Of a stretch of DNA of 64,000 nucleotides, positions 1-9,066 are shown piece after piece; the first letter of the stretch is position 1, and every line of letters begins with the position of its first letter. Origin of the DNA: PLanc-01 sp035342095 (GTDB lineage: Bacteria > Planctomycetota > Phycisphaerae > Sedimentisphaerales > Anaerobacaceae); NCBI GenBank assembly GCA_035342095.1, contig DAOQWL010000020.1, forward strand, positions 1-64,000, read 5' to 3'. A model generated the notes under the pieces. The model was given only the letters and a program-made list of their open reading frames with translations. It made no database searches and had not been told where the DNA came from. A program made the position numbers and the translations under genes.

Positions 1-294
1 TATGCCATGGTCAATATAGACTCCGGGGAGTTAGTTTCTTAGGAGCGCAGCGAAGAATCTGGCCAGAGAATGGCGAAACGTCTCGTTCGGCGCCCAGATG
101 CTTCGGTTTTGCCTGAGCATGACAAGTCTCATTCGGCTGCCAGAAGAATGAGTCGCACGCCGCTCCGTGGTCCGTGCCCCGGCGGGATTTACCTGTGCAT
201 TGCCGGCCTGTCGTTGTTACAATAAGATGACTGCGGTGCCTGGTGTCACCTGGGCCGTCCTGAGAATGCGGAATCATTGTGGGGAGATTCAACC
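1..294. other. Intergenic space with REP-like text
   Basis: No gene is supported here. The stretch at about 38-135 resembles the degenerate palindromic text common in bacterial intergenic regions (GCGAAGAATCTGGCC, then GATGCTTCGG and GAGCATGACA). A small inverted repeat, CTCATTC at 128-134 and GAATGAG at 146-152, follows. This is probably a repeat remnant plus the 5' region of the next gene. Confidence 0.4.
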
Positions 295-1707
295 ATGATC
301 AAGTTCGCGTGCGGACACTGCGGCCGGCTCATCAGTGTGGATGATCGACACGCCGGCAAGAAGGGCAAGTGCCCCCAGTGCAAGCACGTCGTCGTGGTGC
401 CCGCGGTCGAGGAAGAACCGGTCGAACAGGCGGATCTCGAAGCCTTGTCGGAGGCCGCGTCGGTGGAGTCCGACGATTCGTTGCCGTCTGAGGTGGATGA
501 AGACTCGGACGAGGAACCCGCCTACGCGGCCGGTCGGCCGAAGGAACGGGATCGCCGGCTCATTGCCATTGTCGCCGGCATCGCGGCGGTCGTGGTCATC
601 GTGGGCGTGATTCTGGTCGTTGTCCTGCGGTCCAGGGGTTCCCGCCAGGTGGAAGACCTGATGGGAGCGGCTCGGGCCCAACGGGAAGCAGCGACCACGG
701 ATCAGCCGGCGCAACCGGCTGCTTCTGCGGCCTCGTCCGCCAAGGCCGCGGGGGCGATTCGCCTGCGGTTCCGTCCTGCCCCTGGGACGAAGCGGAAGGT
801 GCAGCTCACGACGAAGGTAACCCAGGCCGCAGAAGAGGAGGGGCAACAGCAGGGCATGACGGCTACCGAGTCCATGGATTTCGACCTGGAAGTGCTGGAA
901 CCGCCTGCCGACGGGACCGTCGCGGTCGCTGTCAGTCTGGCTGCGGTACGTTTGAAGTCGGAGGCAGCGGGCCAGACTGCCGGCGAGTACGATTCCGCCC
1001 AGCCTCCCGGTGAGAGGAACATGATGGCGGAGCTCTGCGCCCCGTTCCTTGGCAGCCGGTTCACGATCCACGTGTCGCCAGGCGGCGAGATCGCAGACCT
1101 CAACCTGGACGCCCTGTTTCAGGCCGCCGCAGAACGGCGCGTGCAGGATGAGGACGCCGCGATGCGAGAGCGACTCAAGGACAGAGCCGACGAGGCCATC
1201 CGGAAGAGCGACGAACAGTTCGGCTCGCGCGAGAACCGCGTGCTCGATATGAAGAGCAAACTGGAGAAGTTCCCTGTTCTCGGCAGGGAGAAGATCGGTG
1301 AACTGCTGAGCAGCATGGTCGTTGCCCTGCCGGACAAGCCTCTGCGAAGAGGCGATACTTGGCAGGACTCGTCCGCAGTCGGTATAGGCTCGCGGATACC
1401 GATGGCCGGTACGTACACGGTCACGTCGGTCGAGCCGGACGTCTGTACGATCCAAGTGGCCGGTCAGAGAAGTCTGGACGAGGAGCCGCTGGTCGAGGGA
1501 ACCGGGCAGACGACGATGACCACCAAGCTGGGCGGCTCTTCCAACGCCATCTTGCGGATCGAACGTCAGACCGGCTGGCTGCTCGCCAGGGAATTGAAGG
1601 CCCATTTCCAGGGTGAGGTCCAGATGCCAACGACAGGAGAACAGTCTCAGGGTGTTTCCATACCTGTCTCCGTCGAGGTCACGACTACCCTGAGGACCCT
1701 CGAATAG
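295..1707 (+). CDS. Zinc-ribbon, single-pass membrane protein of unknown function
   Basis: 470 aa. The N-terminus has a CxxC...CxxC zinc ribbon (FACGHCGR at residues 3-10, GKCPQCKHVV about 15 residues later). An acidic linker follows, then one strong membrane segment at about residues 90-112 (IAIVAGIAAVVVIVGVILVV), an Ala-rich linker and a soluble domain of about 300 residues. This zinc-ribbon/TM layout is common in Planctomycetota. The large domain resembles the DUF6263-type exported domain, but I cannot confirm that. I chose ATG 295 because GGGGAG sits 8 nt upstream; the TTG at 277 has no ribosome-binding site. Function unknown. Confidence 0.8.
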   Translation: MIKFACGHCGRLISVDDRHAGKKGKCPQCKHVVVVPAVEEEPVEQADLEALSEAASVESDDSLPSEVDEDSDEEPAYAAGRPKERDRRLIAIVAGIAAVVVIVGVILVVVLRSRGSRQVEDLMGAARAQREAATTDQPAQPAASAASSAKAAGAIRLRFRPAPGTKRKVQLTTKVTQAAEEEGQQQGMTATESMDFDLEVLEPPADGTVAVAVSLAAVRLKSEAAGQTAGEYDSAQPPGERNMMAELCAPFLGSRFTIHVSPGGEIADLNLDALFQAAAERRVQDEDAAMRERLKDRADEAIRKSDEQFGSRENRVLDMKSKLEKFPVLGREKIGELLSSMVVALPDKPLRRGDTWQDSSAVGIGSRIPMAGTYTVTSVEPDVCTIQVAGQRSLDEEPLVEGTGQTTMTTKLGGSSNAILRIERQTGWLLARELKAHFQGEVQMPTTGEQSQGVSIPVSVEVTTTLRTLE

Positions 1708-1824
1708 CCGGCGGGGGAGTTGTCCTGGGGTGTGACTGGTCTTCCGGCTGGCGCGCCCGAGTTGTCATGCTGAACGACGTGAGACACTCGGCATGGGCCC
1801 GTTATTGGATGTTGGAGTTGAATC

Positions 1825-2568
1825 ATGCGGCGAAGTGCGGTTATAGCTTGTCCTGCCGTCATTTGCGGAGTCCTCGCGGTCGTATTGTGGCAGTCTGCCC
1901 TGTTTTCCCAGGTGCCGCGAAGCCCTGGCGAGGGGACATCTCAGCGTCCCGAGATGACGGAACACTTCCACAGGATGCTCCGCTACCACCTCCGCATGGA
2001 CGGGAACGTGCCCGACGGGGCCGTCGTGTTTATCGGGGACAGCCTGACCCAGGGGCTCTGCACCGACGCGGTGGCGTGTCCGTCGGTGAACTACGGGATC
2101 GGCAGCGATACAACCGTCGGCGTGCTCACGAGGTTGCCCCATTACCGGTCGCTGCTTCGCGCCTCGGCGCTGGTTCTGGAGATTGGCCCGAACGACATGA
2201 ACCGCCGGGACAACGGGCAGATCATCGAGAACTACCGGCGGATTCTGGAGGCCGTTCCGCCGGCTGTGCCGGTGGTGTGCTGCGCGATTCTGCCTGTGAA
2301 TGAGCGACGGACGTTGCCTCCTGAGGAGGGCGTCAACGCCAGGATTCGCGAGTTCAACGCTTCGTTGAGAGACTTGTGCTCGGAGAACCCGCGCTGGGTG
2401 TTCGCGGACCCCACCAGCCGACTGGTGGATGCCGACGGCAATCTCGCGGCCCCTCTCCAGGACGGCGACGGTGTCCACCCCAATAGCGACGGTAACCGCA
2501 TCTGGATCGAAGAACTGCGGACCGCGGTCCAAAAGGCCCGGTCCATTGTTTCTTCCGTTACCCCTTGA
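1825..2568 (+). CDS. Exported SGNH/GDSL-family hydrolase
   Basis: 247 aa. A hydrophobic signal/anchor segment occupies residues 5-25. The SGNH blocks are all visible: GDSLTQG with the nucleophile Ser73, GPND in EIGPNDMNRRD (block III Asn), and DGVHPNSDG with catalytic Asp215 and His218. The family hydrolyses acyl or acetyl esters on carbohydrates or lipids; the substrate cannot be read from the sequence. The gene stands alone between the zinc-ribbon gene and pfp, and its 3' end overlaps the -35 box proposed for pfp. Confidence 0.85.
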   Translation: MRRSAVIACPAVICGVLAVVLWQSALFSQVPRSPGEGTSQRPEMTEHFHRMLRYHLRMDGNVPDGAVVFIGDSLTQGLCTDAVACPSVNYGIGSDTTVGVLTRLPHYRSLLRASALVLEIGPNDMNRRDNGQIIENYRRILEAVPPAVPVVCCAILPVNERRTLPPEEGVNARIREFNASLRDLCSENPRWVFADPTSRLVDADGNLAAPLQDGDGVHPNSDGNRIWIEELRTAVQKARSIVSSVTP

Positions 2569-2592
2569 GTCGTCACCGATTGCCTGTATAAT
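2565..2592 (+). promoter_or_regulatory. Putative sigma-70 promoter of pfp
   Basis: TTGAGT at 2565-2570, a 16-nt spacer, then a perfect TATAAT at 2587-2592, about 90 nt before the pfp start. The -35 box overlaps the stop codon of the upstream hydrolase gene. Confidence 0.6.
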
Positions 2593-2680
2593 AACCCGTC
2601 TGTACGGAGAGAGGTATGGTTCAGGCTGATGGGCGACCCATTGTACCGGCGTCCGTCTACTAGGGTATGGAGAATCGAAT

Positions 2681-3892
2681 ATGACAAGTGCACCGAAGGC
2701 AAATGCGGTAGTAGGGCAGTCCGGCGGGCCGACCGGGGTGATCAACGCCTCGTTGGTCGGCGTCATTGAAGAGGCCAAGAAGCACCCGGAAATTCAAACC
2801 ATCTATGGGGCGGTCCATGCCGTCGCGGGTATGGTCAAAGACGAGTTCGTAGACCTGAGCAAGCTCTCGGCCTCGACGCTGGAGACCGTGGCGACGACGC
2901 CATCGTCGGCGCTGGGGACCAGCCGGGACAAGCCGGACGCTGAGTATTGCCGCCGCATCCTGGAGGTCTTCAAGAAACGCAACATCCGCTACTTCTTCTA
3001 CATCGGCGGCAACGACTCCGCCAACACCGCGTACATCCTCAACACCGTTGCCGACGAGGGCAATTTCGACATCCGGGCCTTCCACGTCCCCAAGACGGTG
3101 GACAACGACCTGCTCGTCACCGACCACTGCCCCGGCTATGGCACCGCGGCCAAGTTCGTCGCCTGTGCCGTGATGGGGGACGACTTGGACAACCGGGCCC
3201 TGCCGGGCGTGAAGATCGACGTCATCATGGGCCGGCACGCGGGCTTCCTGACCGCGGCTGCCGCCCTCGGCAAGACGCGAGACGATGACGGTCCGCACTT
3301 GCTGTACTTCCCGGAGCGTCCGGTCTCGATCGGCAAGTTCCTCAGCGACGTGGAGTCTGTCTACAAGAGACTCAATCGCTGCGTGATCGCGGTCAGCGAG
3401 GGCATGTGCGACGCCGACGGTGAGACCTGGGTCAAGAAGATCGCCCAGGATGCCGAGAAGGACCCGCACGGCAACATCCAGCTCTCCGGCACCGGGGCGC
3501 TCGCCGACTTCCTGGCGGCGCAGGTGAAGAACAATCTCAAGATCAAGCGAGTCCGGGCGGACACCTTCGGCTATCTGCAGCGGAGCTTCCCGGGTCTCCA
3601 ATCCGCGACGGACGTAGACGAGGCCCGTCGTTGCGGCCGCGAGGCGGTCAAGTACGCGATGGTGGAAGACAACGGCTCAGTTGCCATGAAGCGGACCGGC
3701 AACGGCAAGAACTACGGCGTCGAGTTGTTCCGCACGGAACTCAAGAACGTCGCGGAGAAGACCAAGTCGATGCCCGCCGAGTACCTCAACGACGAGGGCA
3801 ACGGCGTCACACAGGCCTTTGTGGAGTACGCCGCGCCGTTGGCCGGGCAACTGCCGAAGACCGAGTACCTGGGCGGCTATCCCAAGGCGTGA
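2681..3892 (+). CDS. pfp: Pyrophosphate--fructose 6-phosphate 1-phosphotransferase
   Basis: 403 aa, full length. It phosphorylates fructose 6-phosphate with PPi in a reversible cytosolic step of glycolysis/gluconeogenesis. Family motifs are the N-terminal QSGGPTGVIN loop, GGNDSA, PKTVDNDL (active-site region) and MGRHAGF (sugar-phosphate binding). Asp in GGND and Lys in PKTVDND are the substitutions typical of PPi-using enzymes; ATP enzymes usually have Gly at both sites. It has its own promoter-like boxes upstream and a terminator downstream, so it looks monocistronic. A GGAGA ribosome-binding site precedes the ATG. Confidence 0.93.
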   Translation: MTSAPKANAVVGQSGGPTGVINASLVGVIEEAKKHPEIQTIYGAVHAVAGMVKDEFVDLSKLSASTLETVATTPSSALGTSRDKPDAEYCRRILEVFKKRNIRYFFYIGGNDSANTAYILNTVADEGNFDIRAFHVPKTVDNDLLVTDHCPGYGTAAKFVACAVMGDDLDNRALPGVKIDVIMGRHAGFLTAAAALGKTRDDDGPHLLYFPERPVSIGKFLSDVESVYKRLNRCVIAVSEGMCDADGETWVKKIAQDAEKDPHGNIQLSGTGALADFLAAQVKNNLKIKRVRADTFGYLQRSFPGLQSATDVDEARRCGREAVKYAMVEDNGSVAMKRTGNGKNYGVELFRTELKNVAEKTKSMPAEYLNDEGNGVTQAFVEYAAPLAGQLPKTEYLGGYPKA

Positions 3893-3929
3893 CCGCACAG
3901 CAGGGTGCGCATCCCATCAGAAGAAAGAA

Positions 3930-3974
3930 GGGGTCGCCAACGCGACAGTCTGCGTTGGCGGCCCCTTTGTCTTT
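3930..3974 (+). terminator. Rho-independent terminator after pfp
   Basis: A 14-nt stem, GGGGTCGCCAACGC (3930-3943) pairing with GCGTTGGCGGCCCC (3952-3965) with a single mismatch, has an 8-nt loop and is followed by TTTGTCTTT. The stem closely resembles the hairpin at 48393-48426. Confidence 0.8.
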
Positions 3975-4014
3975 CGTGTGACAGGATGTGAAACCGCGTG
4001 TCTCTGGGTTCCTG

Positions 4015-4374
4015 TCAGTTCACGGTGAAATCAAAGGTGTAATCTGTCTGCTCGTACTGCCACATCTTGCCGGTGGCCAGATCGACGATCAAGCCCGGCC
4101 AGACCAGGATGTTGACGAAGTAGAGCACGTCAACTCCCTTGTCCAAGGCCTGCGTCTTGGTCCTGCCCATGTAGCTTGCCTGAACGGGGAAGCTCTTGCC
4201 CCTTGGGATCGCCAGCGTGCAGGGTGCTACGCCTTGATACGGGCCGACTTCCACCTTGGCCCCCGCCGGGTTCGACTTGATGTTGAGAGTTTCTGTGCCG
4301 TCGCGGAATATCGTGCAGCATCCCTGACTGAAAATGATGGCTACCATCGCCAAACACAACATTGCCTTTTTCAT
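4015..4374 (-). CDS. Small lipoprotein with PEGA-like domain
   Basis: 119 aa. Residues 1-19 form a lipoprotein signal ending in the lipobox FSQGC, with Cys as the predicted lipidation site. The mature part (IKSNPAGAKVEVG, then PCTLAIPRGK) resembles the PEGA fold: 'SxPxGAxVxVdG' followed by 'P..l.l..G'. It ends with a hydrophobic stretch near VNILVWPGLIVDLATG and a tail typical of small PEGA-like lipoproteins. GGAGG lies 7-8 nt before the ATG. It is probably envelope-attached; function unknown. Confidence 0.8.
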   Translation of the reverse strand: MKKAMLCLAMVAIIFSQGCCTIFRDGTETLNIKSNPAGAKVEVGPYQGVAPCTLAIPRGKSFPVQASYMGRTKTQALDKGVDVLYFVNILVWPGLIVDLATGKMWQYEQTDYTFDFTVN

Positions 4375-4427
4375 GGCGAAACCTCCAACAAAACCAACAC
4401 AATCCGTTAAAGAACACTAAGGGGGGG

Positions 4428-4456
4428 ATTCTACCGTGCCCGAAGCACAGGGGCAA
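4428..4456 (-). promoter_or_regulatory. Putative promoter of the PEGA-like lipoprotein
   Basis: Read on the minus strand, TTGCCC (4451-4456), a 17-nt spacer and TAGAAT (4428-4433) lie about 55 nt upstream of the lipoprotein start. The match is partial. Confidence 0.4.
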
Positions 4457-4526
4457 TCAGGAAAAGCGGAAAATCTGACTGTTCGACCCGCCCGGAGGAT
4501 CACAGCAGGGCGACGCACTTCTTCCA

Positions 4527-4865
4527 CTACCTCTCGATGTCACCGGCGGGGGGCTGGTCGCTGTGGACGTATAGGCCGTAGCGGACATGCAGCGGCTTGT
4601 CTGCTGTGATCTCTCGTGGACCATCGAAGGTCAACGAAGCCCCCATCCAGCCGTTGTCACGGACGTGGAAACAGGACGGATGATTCGGGTTGTGCGGGTG
4701 GTCGAAGAGCGTGATGCCCTCGATCGCTCCGGTCTCAATTGGCCTGGAGTAGTCCACCCAGCGCGTCTGCTTCCAGAGGATTTCCTTACAGCCATCACAG
4801 TCAGCGCCACACAAGACATCATCGTGAGTGCTTGTCTGATCGACGGTTCTGGCTGCACAATGCAC
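4527..4865 (-). pseudogene. Decayed C-terminal fragment of a DUF6807 (PmoA-like) protein
   Basis: About 110 residues resemble only the C-terminal third of DUF6807/'PmoA family' proteins, whose usual length is about 300 aa: WVDYSRPI, then GITLFDHPHNPNHPSCFHV and HVRYGLYVHS. No upstream in-frame remainder, signal peptide or ribosome-binding site is visible. The frame stops at TAG after DIER, and the next codons read WKKCVALL, which would continue the family's usual ending. I infer a truncated and terminated remnant. The family is linked to carbohydrate utilisation in planctomycetes, but its function is not well established. Confidence 0.6.
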
Positions 4866-4958
4866 CCTTTCCGATGATTCGTCACAGGGCGATCAAGATC
4901 TGCCGTTTTCCGTCGGCGTTGGGCACCACGCCGGCGGGGCGGTCATGCGCGAGCCGAT

Positions 4959-5585
4959 CTACAGGCCGTCGTAGCCTTCGATCATGATGAGGGCCCTGTA
5001 GGCGGCCTGCTGAACGCTGCGGTCTTCGTCCTGGGCGTAGGCCCGCCTCAGGGCGGGCACCGTCTTGGGGTCTCTCACACGGCTGAACAACTCGGCCACC
5101 GCCTTGCGGACCTGCACATCGCAGTCCTTCGACAGGGCCCGTTCCAGTGCGGTCCGGGCTTTCTCGTCGCGGGCGAATTGCTCGAGATCTCGCACCGCCT
5201 GGGCTCGATGGTCCACGTCGCCGATCTTGAGCGTTTCGACGAGTTCGTTTCTCTGGAGCAACTGCTGCTCGGTGAGCGGCTCGATCCTCTCGACCTTCGG
5301 CCGCGGCGGGGCGGGCTTGTCCTCTTCGACGACGACCTTCTGTCGGTGTACGACAACCGGGGGAACGACCACGACCGGCCAGGGATCCCACCAGGGATCG
5401 CACCAATAGTAGTCCGGCCAGGCACACCAACCGCCGTACCACCCGTGGTGGTGATACGGATGGTGGGGGCCGAAGACCGGCCCGAAGCCGATGCCGATAT
5501 GGACGTCTGCCGAGGCCGTGCCTGCCATCAGTATCGCGAGGCACGCCATCGCCGGGATGAGATGCTCGATCTTGTTCTTGTACAT
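4959..5585 (-). CDS. Exported HEAT-repeat protein
   Basis: 208 aa. A signal peptide ends near AGTASA. It is followed by a His/Trp/Tyr/Pro-rich segment (PHHPYHHHGWYGG, then WWDPWPVVVVPP) and a helical C-terminal half with two to three HEAT-type repeats (for example AVRDLEQFA, ALERALSKD, VQVRKAVAELFS). It probably acts as a protein-interaction scaffold in the envelope. ATG 5585 has AGGCAGG 9 nt upstream; a TTG three codons earlier is less likely. The aromatic/His-rich region could bind metal or a surface, but that is speculation. Confidence 0.75.
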   Translation of the reverse strand: MYKNKIEHLIPAMACLAILMAGTASADVHIGIGFGPVFGPHHPYHHHGWYGGWCAWPDYYWCDPWWDPWPVVVVPPVVVHRQKVVVEEDKPAPPRPKVERIEPLTEQQLLQRNELVETLKIGDVDHRAQAVRDLEQFARDEKARTALERALSKDCDVQVRKAVAELFSRVRDPKTVPALRRAYAQDEDRSVQQAAYRALIMIEGYDGL

Positions 5586-5675
5586 CTGAATCAACCTGCC
5601 TTTCGTGCCGCTCGGGGCACTCTATGCATTATAGCCGGCGAAGCAGGGAATATCCAGATCCATGTACCCACGCTG

Positions 5676-6977
5676 CTATGGCCGCTGTTTCACGTCGTAG
5701 CACCAGAGGGTGTCGTGATAGCGGAGGTAGAGCCGACCGTTGAGGAGGACGGGATGGGCCCAGGCGTCTCGGACCTCGTCATTGGTTAGTCGGAACTGGC
5801 CGGCGATTTCCATGCTGTCGGGACCGGGCTTCAGCAGGGCGACCATGCCTCGCTCGTCGAGGACGTAGAGCCGCTGGTCGGCCCAGATCGCGGCGCCTGT
5901 GGTCAGGTCCCTTAGTTCGCACTTTGTCCGGCCTGTTTGCCAGTCGATGCCCAGCCACCATTTCGCGTCGCGGTAGCCCGAGGCGAAGAGGATGCCGTCG
6001 ACCAGCACGCCGCAGCCGGTCACCGTGTCGATGGGCGAGGTCCACACATGTGCGGCGGCCATGCCCTGGTCGTTCGATGCGAGCCGGTAGAGTCGCCCGT
6101 ACTCGGAATAGGGGGTCACGAAGAACACGCTGCCTGAGCCGTAGATCGGGGTCGAGGTATTGACGCCGTGCGGATTCTTCAGCGGCACCGTCCAGAGCAG
6201 CTTGCCGGTGTCGGCATCGACGCCGAAGCCGTGCGCCGAGGAGCAATTGGCGATGATCCGCCTGCCACCCCACAGGAACAGGATGGGCGAGGAGTGCGAC
6301 GCGAGATCGTCTTCGAGCGGCTCGGTCGTCCAGAGTGTCTCGCCTGTGTGTTTGTCCAAGGCGGCCATGAGGGCTCGTCTTCCGCCAGGCGTGACGATGA
6401 CCCGCTCGCCATCGACGAGCAGGCACTCGCTGAGAGCCCAGGTGATGTTCTTGCCCTGGAAACGTTCGAGGATATGAACCGCCCACTGTTCCCGACCCGA
6501 AGCGGCATCCAGGCACGCCAGTCGCCCGTGGGCGTTCAGATTGTACACCCGATCCTCTGAGTAGGCGCAACAGGCTCTCGCTCCGCCGTAAGGGGTCTTC
6601 CATGAGCGTCCGTTTTTGACCTGCCACTGGATAGCGCCGTCCAAGTCGAGGGCGTACGCGATCAGATCGTCGCCGACGTCGCCGGTGATGTAGATCCGTT
6701 CGCCCACGACGATCGGCGAGGACCAGCCTTTGCCGAGACCGTCGATCTTCCAGAGCAGCGTGGGACCGTCTTGCGGCCAACTTGCGAGCAGGCCTTTCTC
6801 ATCGCAGACGCCGTCGCGCCGCGGACCCCGCCACTGCGGCCAGCCAGGCTCGGGCGATGCGATCGGGCCCTCAGCGGTTGCCCTGGCCGGGATGGCGCAG
6901 GTGGACAGGAGTAGAAGGCAGAGGGCCGCGAACTTCTTCGTTCGCCGCGCGTCATGGATCCTCGGGAAACCGACCAT
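5676..6977 (-). CDS. Exported PQQ-repeat beta-propeller protein
   Basis: 433 aa. A signal peptide (ALCLLLLSTCAIPARA) is followed by repeated PQQ-like blades (WPQWRGPRRDG, LYRLAS, AYALDLDGAIQWQ, CLDAASGREQWAV, ALDKHTGETLWT). The start WxxWRGPxxDG is typical of the many planctomycete propellers annotated as outer membrane assembly or PQQ-binding-like proteins. No dehydrogenase residues are evident, so a scaffold or ligand-binding role is more likely than redox catalysis. The start overlaps the end of the helicase gene by 26 nt and has GAGG 6 nt upstream, so the two are probably co-transcribed. A paralogue lies at 22100-23392. Confidence 0.85.
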   Translation of the reverse strand: MVGFPRIHDARRTKKFAALCLLLLSTCAIPARATAEGPIASPEPGWPQWRGPRRDGVCDEKGLLASWPQDGPTLLWKIDGLGKGWSSPIVVGERIYITGDVGDDLIAYALDLDGAIQWQVKNGRSWKTPYGGARACCAYSEDRVYNLNAHGRLACLDAASGREQWAVHILERFQGKNITWALSECLLVDGERVIVTPGGRRALMAALDKHTGETLWTTEPLEDDLASHSSPILFLWGGRRIIANCSSAHGFGVDADTGKLLWTVPLKNPHGVNTSTPIYGSGSVFFVTPYSEYGRLYRLASNDQGMAAAHVWTSPIDTVTGCGVLVDGILFASGYRDAKWWLGIDWQTGRTKCELRDLTTGAAIWADQRLYVLDERGMVALLKPGPDSMEIAGQFRLTNDEVRDAWAHPVLLNGRLYLRYHDTLWCYDVKQRP

Positions 6978-8913
6978 CGACGACCTCGATCTTGCACCTG
7001 GGGATGGCGGCGAGGAACTGGCCGCCGTAGCGCTTGTTCACGATCCGACTGTCCAGCACGACCACGATCCCGGTGTCGGTCTTGCTGCGGATCAGGCGTC
7101 CGAAACCCTGCTTGAATTTGATGATGGCCGACGGAAGCTGGTAGTCGTTGAACGGGTTGCCCCCTTGCTGGCGGATCTGTTCGAGCCGGCCCGCCAACAG
7201 CGGCTGATCGGGCACCGCGAACGGCAGGCGGACGATAATCACGTTCGAGAGCGCCTCGCCGGGGACATCAACGCCTTGCCAGAAACTGTCCGTGCCGAAG
7301 AGAACGCTGTTGCCGGTCCGCTTGAACCGAGCGATCATCTCGCTGCGGTCCATTTCGGCCCCTTGTCGGAGCAGAGCAAAGCCGTTTTCCGTCAGCCAGT
7401 CTTCGAGCTGCTCGGCCATGTTATCGAGCATCTGATAGCTGGTGAACAGGACGAAGGCCCGTCCGGCGGTCTTTCGCACGTACTTCCTGATGGCGTCCGC
7501 CGCGGCGGTGAGGAATCCCGGTTCGTTTGGGTTTGGCATGTCTCTTTCGATGTACAGCGAGACCTGTTTCTCGTAGTCGAACGGGGAGTCGAGGCGCAGG
7601 CCGCGAAAGTCGGTCAGACCGATTCGGCCGGCGAAGAAATCGAATGCCCCGTCGGCGCCCGTGCTGAGGGTCGCGCTGGTAAGGATCGCGGGACTGTACT
7701 TGCTGAAGAGACACCGCCGGACGTCGGGTCCGACGTTCAGCGGCGCCGCTCGCAGGCGGATGGTCCGCCCGGCCTTGCCCTCGGCCTCGACCCAGTAGAT
7801 GCGGTCGGTCTGCTCCTGCGACAGAAAATTGTCGATGTCGTCGATCAAGGCGGTGCAATGGTCAGCGGACCGGGCGATCTCGAACTGCTTGTCCGGATCG
7901 TCGGTCTCCTTGCCCAGTTTGCCCAGTGCCTTTCGCAGGTCCTTGAGGTTCGACGAGAGCGTGTCGTTGACGAAGCGGGCGGGGCACCGGCCATTGGTCT
8001 TGTCCTTTTCGGTATCATACCAGGCCTGGACCTTCCGGAAGAAGTCGCCTGCGGCGGTGCCGGTCTCGCCGACCAGCTTGATGACCTCGTCTCCGTCGCT
8101 ATGGGCCAGCAGACCGCGGTGCGTGCGGGGATTGTACAGCTCGTCCAGGAGGTACTTCGCCCGATGGTTCGTGATGTCGATGCCGAAGTGCTCCTCCGCG
8201 ACCCGTTCGAGGTTGTGGGCCTCGTCGAGGACGACGATCTTGTAGTCGGGCAGCAGGCCGACGCCTTGCTCCTTGAGCGTCAGGTCGCTCAACAGCAGGG
8301 CGTGATTGGCGACGACGAGGTCCGCCTGGTCCCATTTCTTCCTCGCGAGGGTGTAGAAGCAGCCGCGATAATGGGGGCACTTGCGTCCCCGACAGTTCCC
8401 GTGCTCACTGCGGACCTTGTCCCACGTCGAGCGGCTGGGCAGGAACGACAGATCGCTGAGCGAGCCGTCTTCGGTCGTCTGGGCCCACTGGCGGATGGCG
8501 TCCAGCTCGTGCGAGGCGGGTCCGAACAGCGACTGCTGCATCCGATAGGCGAAATCAAGCCTCCGCTTGCACAGGTAGTTGCCGCGTCCTTTGGCCAGGA
8601 CCGCCTCGAACGACTGGGGCAGGCACCCTTTCAGGAAGGGGATGTCCTTGTGGCTGAGCTGTTCCTGGAGGGTGATCGTGAACGTGCTGACGACCGCCTT
8701 GAGCTTGCTCTCGCAGATTCGACGGATGACCGGGACCAGATAGGCGAAGCTCTTGCCGACGCCGGTGCCGGCCTCGACGGCCAAGTGCCGCCCGTCCGCG
8801 AACGCCTGTTCGATTGCGGCAGCCATCTCGATCTGCTGCGGGCGGGCCTCGAAGCCCGTCATGGCCGCCGCGATAGGTCCGCTCGGTCCCCAGAACTCCC
8901 GTGCATCTGCCAT
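6952..8913 (-). CDS. dinG: DinG/XPD-type ATP-dependent DNA helicase
   Basis: 653 aa, superfamily 2. Visible motifs are Walker A (VEAGTGVGKSFAYLVP), a four-cysteine iron-sulfur cluster set (YLCKRR, then CRGRKCPHYRGC), DEAH (VVLDEAHNLERV), FWQGVDVPG and motif VI GFGRLIRS. The family unwinds 5' to 3', often on damaged, R-loop or replication-blocking substrates. I chose ATG 8913, which has AGGA 7 nt upstream; ATG 8928 is the alternative. It is divergent from the peptidase gene at 9067 and overlaps the downstream PQQ gene. Confidence 0.9.
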   Translation of the reverse strand: MADAREFWGPSGPIAAAMTGFEARPQQIEMAAAIEQAFADGRHLAVEAGTGVGKSFAYLVPVIRRICESKLKAVVSTFTITLQEQLSHKDIPFLKGCLPQSFEAVLAKGRGNYLCKRRLDFAYRMQQSLFGPASHELDAIRQWAQTTEDGSLSDLSFLPSRSTWDKVRSEHGNCRGRKCPHYRGCFYTLARKKWDQADLVVANHALLLSDLTLKEQGVGLLPDYKIVVLDEAHNLERVAEEHFGIDITNHRAKYLLDELYNPRTHRGLLAHSDGDEVIKLVGETGTAAGDFFRKVQAWYDTEKDKTNGRCPARFVNDTLSSNLKDLRKALGKLGKETDDPDKQFEIARSADHCTALIDDIDNFLSQEQTDRIYWVEAEGKAGRTIRLRAAPLNVGPDVRRCLFSKYSPAILTSATLSTGADGAFDFFAGRIGLTDFRGLRLDSPFDYEKQVSLYIERDMPNPNEPGFLTAAADAIRKYVRKTAGRAFVLFTSYQMLDNMAEQLEDWLTENGFALLRQGAEMDRSEMIARFKRTGNSVLFGTDSFWQGVDVPGEALSNVIIVRLPFAVPDQPLLAGRLEQIRQQGGNPFNDYQLPSAIIKFKQGFGRLIRSKTDTGIVVVLDSRIVNKRYGGQFLAAIPRCKIEVVDGRFPEDP

Positions 8914-9003
8914 ATGTCGATCCTGCATCACCTGAGACCTCGAATACCACGAACCGGAAATGATACGCCGCGGCCCGAAACGCCGCAAGTCTTGAGATCG
9001 TCC

Positions 9004-9031
9004 TTGACACCGGCGGCATCGCCACTACGAT
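9004..9031 (+). promoter_or_regulatory. Putative sigma-70 promoter of the C1B peptidase gene
   Basis: Perfect TTGACA at 9004-9009, a 16-nt spacer and TACGAT at 9026-9031 lie 35 nt before the start codon in the divergent intergenic space. Confidence 0.65.
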
Positions 9032-9066
9032 GGCCGCAAACGATATGTCTTTTGTGGAGGTCCGAT

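Noticed and set aside
6730..9066. In-frame upstream extension of the C1B peptidase
   Set aside because: It overlaps the DinG and PQQ genes on the opposite strand. The promoter, ribosome-binding site and signal peptide place the start at 9067.
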